Positions 49,601 to 51,476 of a DNA stretch of 51,476 nt are shown here, in pieces. The translations under genes and the position numbers were made by a program. This DNA comes from Pseudomonas sp. C2B4 (lineage in GTDB: Bacteria; Pseudomonadota; Gammaproteobacteria; Pseudomonadales; Pseudomonadaceae). The notes beneath the pieces were generated by a model that was not told the origin of the DNA, ran no database searches, and saw only the letters and a list, made by a program, of their open reading frames with translations. The stretch's first letter is position 1; each line of letters begins with the position of its first letter. The stretch spans positions 1 to 51,476 of the forward strand of contig NZ_JABFMU010000047.1 of NCBI RefSeq assembly GCF_013359695.1, in the 5' to 3' direction.

Positions 49601-49867
49601 GCCTGCCGCCTGCGTCTGCGGCCGATCCTGATGACCTCCTTCGCGTTCATCATGGGTGTGGTGCCACTGGTGTTCTCCAGCGGTGCCGGTGCCGAAATGC
49701 GTCACGCCATGGGTGTGGCGGTGTTCTCGGGGATGCTCGGGGTAACCTTCTTCGGTCTGTTGCTGACGCCAGTGTTCTACGTACTGATCCGTAACTTCGT
49801 CGAGCGTGGTGAAGCGCGCAAGGCGGCCAAGGCCTTGAAAGTGCAATCGCAACTGGAGTCGCATTAA
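46679..49867 (+). CDS. mexF: RND multidrug efflux pump MexF
   Basis: MexF is the proton-driven inner-membrane pump; in P. aeruginosa it exports fluoroquinolones, chloramphenicol and trimethoprim as well as quorum-sensing precursors. The 1062-residue protein has the twelve-helix RND plan. Landmarks are the first helix FITRPIFAAVLSLLILIAGAISLF, the porter-domain segments PEVVPPTVVVRANFPGANPKVIGETVAAPLEQ and the proton-relay Asp-Asp pair in GIVVDDAIVVVENVE. Conserved GLACKNAILIVEFAKD marks the second half. It starts 15 nt after mexE, and its stop overlaps the oprN start (TAATG). Substrates in this species are not shown by sequence. Confidence 0.96.
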   Translation: MNFSQFFITRPIFAAVLSLLILIAGAISLFQLPISEYPEVVPPTVVVRANFPGANPKVIGETVAAPLEQAITGVENMLYMSSQSTADGKITLTITFALGTDLDNAQVQVQNRVTRTEPKLPEEVTRIGITVDKASPDLTMVVHLTSPDKRYDMLYLSNYAILNIKDELARLGGVGDVQLFGMGDYSLRVWLDPNKTASRNLTATDVVTAIREQNRQVAAGQLGAPPAPNAQSFQLSINTQGRLVSEEEFENIIIRAGDNGEITRLKDIARVELGSSQYALRSLLNNQPAVAIPIFQRPGSNAIEISNEVRGKMEELKKNFPQGMDYSIVYDPTIFVRGSIEAVVHTLFEALILVVLVVILFLQTWRASIIPLVAVPVSLIGTFAVMHLFGFSLNALSLFGLVLAIGIVVDDAIVVVENVERNIELGLEPMEATKKAMGEVTGPIIATALVLCAVFVPAAFISGLTGQFYKQFALTIAISTVISAFNSLTLSPALAAVLLKGHDTPKDRFSKVLDKIFGGWLFRPFNRFFEKASHGYVGTVARVIRSSGIALLLYAGLMVLTFFGFSSTPTGFVPGQDKQYLVAFAQLPDAASLDRTEDVIKRMSDLALKQPGVESAVAFPGLSINGFTNSPNAGIVFVTLKPFEERKDPSMSAGAIAGALNGQYAGIQEAYMAIFPPPPVQGLGTIGGFRLQIEDRGNLGYEELYKQTMNIIAKSHSVPELANLFTSYTVNVPQVDAAIDREKAKTHGVAVSDIFDTLQIYLGSLYANDFNRFGRTYQVNVQAEQQFRLESDQIGQLKVRNNKGEMIPLATFIKVSDTSGPDRVMHYNGFITAEINGAAAPGYSSGQAEKAIEKLLKEELPNGMTYEWTDLTYQQILSGNTALFVFPLCVLLAFLVLAAQYESWSLPLAVILIVPMTLLSAITGVIASGGDNNIFTQIGLIVLVGLACKNAILIVEFAKDKQLEGMNPLAAVLEACRLRLRPILMTSFAFIMGVVPLVFSSGAGAEMRHAMGVAVFSGMLGVTFFGLLLTPVFYVLIRNFVERGEARKAAKALKVQSQLESH

Positions 49868-51288
49868 TGAGTCTGAAAGCCTTTCTGCCGAGCCTGCTGG
49901 TACTGGCGCTGAGCGCCTGTGCCGTCGGCCCGGACTACAAGACCCCAGCCACCGAGCCTGCCAACATCACCACGGCCACCGACGGTGCTGCCGGCCAGAA
50001 GAACTTCGACCGCTCGCGCTTCGAAGGCATCTGGTGGCAGCAGTTCGAAGACCCAACGCTCAACCAGTTGGTGACCGAGTCCCTCAAGGGCAACCGTGAT
50101 TTGCGCGTCGCCTTCGCTCGCTGGAAAGCGGCCCGGGCGATCCGCGATGATGTCAGCAATGACGCCATGCCGACCGTCACCAGCCGTGTCAGCAGCGATT
50201 TGGGCAAAGGGCAGATTCCTGGCGAAACCACCCAGCGGGTCAATAGCGAACGCTACGACCTGGGTCTGGACATGGCGTGGGAGATCGACCTGTTTGGCCG
50301 CATCCAGCGCAACCTGGAGTCGGCCGATGCCGAGCAACAGGCACTTGAGGCTGATCTGTACCAGCTGCAAGTCACCATGATTGCCGAACTGGTGGACGCC
50401 TACGGTCAGCTGCGGGGTGCGCAACTGCGGGAAAAAATTGCCCTGGCCAACCTGAACAACCAGCAGGAGTCGCGCAAGATCACCATCAGCCTGCGTGATG
50501 CCGGCGTGGGCGATCAGCTCGATGTGGAACGCGCCGATGCCCGCCTGGCTTCGGTCGAAGCCAGCGTGCCGCAATTGCAGGCCGAACAGGTCCGGCAGAA
50601 AAACCGTATCGCCACCCTGCTGGGCCAGCGCCCGGACAAGTTGACCGTGGACCTGAGCCCGAAAGACTTGCCGGCGATTGCCAAGGCCTTGCCGATCGGT
50701 GATCCCGCCGAGCTGCTGCAACGCCGTCCGGACATCCTCAGCGCCGAGCGCAAACTGGCTTCGGCCACGGCACGTATCGGCGTGGCCAAGGCTGATCTGT
50801 TCCCGCGTGTCAGCCTCAGCGGTTTCCTCGGCTGGACCGCCGGACGGGGTTCGCAGATCGGTTCCTCGGCGGCCAACGCCTGGGCACTGGGCCCGAGCAT
50901 CACCTGGGCGGCGTTTGACCTGGGTAGCGTAAAAGCCCGCATACGCGGCGCCGACGCCGATGCCGAAGGCGCCCTGGCGACCTACGAGCAGCAGGTACTG
51001 CTGGCCCTGGAAGAATCGGAAAACGCCTTCAGCGACTACGGCAAACGCCAACAGCGGCTGATTTCGTTGATTCGCCAGAGCGAGTCGAGCCGTTCCGCGG
51101 CGGATCTCGCCGAAATCCGCTACCGCGAAGGCACTGCCGATTTCCTCGTGCTGCTCGATGCCCAGCGTGAGCGGTTGGCGGCGGAAGACACCCAGGCCCA
51201 GGCCGAAGTCGATCTGTATCGCGGCATCGTCGCGATCTACAAGGCCCTCGGTGGCGGCTGGCAGCCGGAGACAGTCGCCAGCAAGTAA
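49867..51288 (+). CDS. oprN: RND efflux outer membrane channel OprN
   Basis: OprN is a TolC-like trimeric channel for MexEF. The 473-residue precursor is a lipoprotein with lipobox LSAC (Cys at residue 18) and the opening AVGPDYKTPATEPAN, typical of NodT-type factors. Landmarks are WWQQFEDPTLNQLV, the helical repeat WEIDLFGRIQRNLESADAEQQ, the RRPDILSAERKLASATARIGVAKADLFPRVSLSGFLG block and WAAFDLGSVKARIRGADAD. Its ATG shares one base with the mexF stop codon, so it is translationally coupled. It is the last gene of the operon and is followed by a strong terminator. Confidence 0.95.
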   Translation: MSLKAFLPSLLVLALSACAVGPDYKTPATEPANITTATDGAAGQKNFDRSRFEGIWWQQFEDPTLNQLVTESLKGNRDLRVAFARWKAARAIRDDVSNDAMPTVTSRVSSDLGKGQIPGETTQRVNSERYDLGLDMAWEIDLFGRIQRNLESADAEQQALEADLYQLQVTMIAELVDAYGQLRGAQLREKIALANLNNQQESRKITISLRDAGVGDQLDVERADARLASVEASVPQLQAEQVRQKNRIATLLGQRPDKLTVDLSPKDLPAIAKALPIGDPAELLQRRPDILSAERKLASATARIGVAKADLFPRVSLSGFLGWTAGRGSQIGSSAANAWALGPSITWAAFDLGSVKARIRGADADAEGALATYEQQVLLALEESENAFSDYGKRQQRLISLIRQSESSRSAADLAEIRYREGTADFLVLLDAQRERLAAEDTQAQAEVDLYRGIVAIYKALGGGWQPETVASK

Positions 51289-51335
51289 CCGTTTTGACAG
51301 AGCTCCTTTGGTTGGCCGCAACCAACCAATTCTTT

Positions 51336-51369
51336 GCCCCGCGCCCCATTCGGTCGCGGGGCTTTTTTT
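51336..51369 (+). terminator. Rho-independent terminator of mexEF-oprN
   Basis: GCCCCGCG (51336-51343) and CGCGGGGC (51355-51362) pair across an 11-nt loop and are followed by seven T. A smaller stem GGTTGG/CCAACC lies just upstream at 51310-51328. It is 48 nt after the oprN stop. Confidence 0.93.
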
Positions 51370-51391
51370 GCCTGCCTGAAGACACAGTGAA

Positions 51392-51476
51392 TCCCTGTGG
51401 GAGCGAGCCTGCTCGCGAAGAGGCCATCACATCCAACATCGATACTGACCGACCCACCGCTTTCGCGAGCAGGCAC
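51392..51476. repeat. REPIN, cut by the window end
   Basis: A forward REP at 51392-51420 (CCCTGTGGGAGCGAGCCTGC and onward) is followed by an inverse copy starting at 51462 (TTCGCGAGCAGGC) that runs out of the window. It has the same layout as the REPIN at 11007-11105. Confidence 0.8.

Noticed and set aside
45419..49864. Long minus-strand open frame of 1481 codons opposite mexE and mexF
   Set aside because: It is the complement of two well-supported genes in GC-rich DNA; its composition (Gln, His, Arg, Gly rich) is typical of a shadow frame, and it has no ribosome site.
3726..51476. Repeated inverted elements considered as a CRISPR array
   Set aside because: The copies are scattered pairs in inverted orientation with unequal spacing; they fit REP/REPIN elements, not direct repeats with spacers.

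Overview
The window is chromosomal DNA from a Pseudomonas of the P. fluorescens group. This rests on gene content and order: an aprA-aprI-aprDEF-lipase exoenzyme locus, a mexS/mexT-mexEF-oprN efflux locus in the P. aeruginosa arrangement, a DUF1652-like gene, and many GTGGGAGCGAGCCTGCTCGCGA-type REP elements. I see no insertion sequence, prophage, CRISPR array or rRNA gene. The only tRNA is tRNA-Sec.

Region 1 (1-9.6 kb, minus strand) is a self-contained selenocysteine island. Transcription runs from a respiratory formate dehydrogenase (fdoG with an in-frame UGA, fdoH, fdoI) through the maturation factor fdhE to selA, selB and selC. The enzyme therefore sits next to the machinery that decodes its own UGA; selD is not in the window.

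Region 2 (9.8-20.3 kb) is a mixed block. It holds a MalY/PatB C-S lyase, a Na+/H+ antiporter with a 16-codon coupled upstream ORF, a cytosolic hybrid histidine kinase with duplicated PAS domains, a zeta-toxin-like kinase with no visible antitoxin, an overlapping FAN1-type nuclease/XPD-like helicase pair, and a small YgdI/YgdR-type lipoprotein.

Region 3 (20.4-29.4 kb, minus strand) is the extracellular enzyme locus: serralysin (aprA), its inhibitor (aprI), a complete type I secretion system (aprD, aprE, aprF) and an RTX lipase/polyurethanase. The aprA upstream region has a consensus RsmA/RsmE site over the Shine-Dalgarno and two near-identical palindromes. A hairpin terminator lies between aprA and aprI.

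Region 4 (29.4-33.2 kb, minus strand) is a small amine or polyamine uptake and oxidation cluster: a PotF-like binding protein, a cupin, an FAD amine oxidase and an AraC regulator carrying a SnoaL-like sensor domain. Region 5 (33.4-39.3 kb) has a DUF1652-like protein, a solitary UvrD-like helicase, a pirin and phosphoglucomutase, separated by two copies of a long inverted repeat. Region 6 (39.3-42.9 kb) has a MocR-type regulator downstream of a 494-residue protein I do not recognise and a possible 85-residue ORF; this is the least explained part of the window. Region 7 (42.9-51.3 kb) is mexS, mexT and mexEF-oprN, a multidrug RND efflux system with its redox and LysR controls, closed by a strong terminator.
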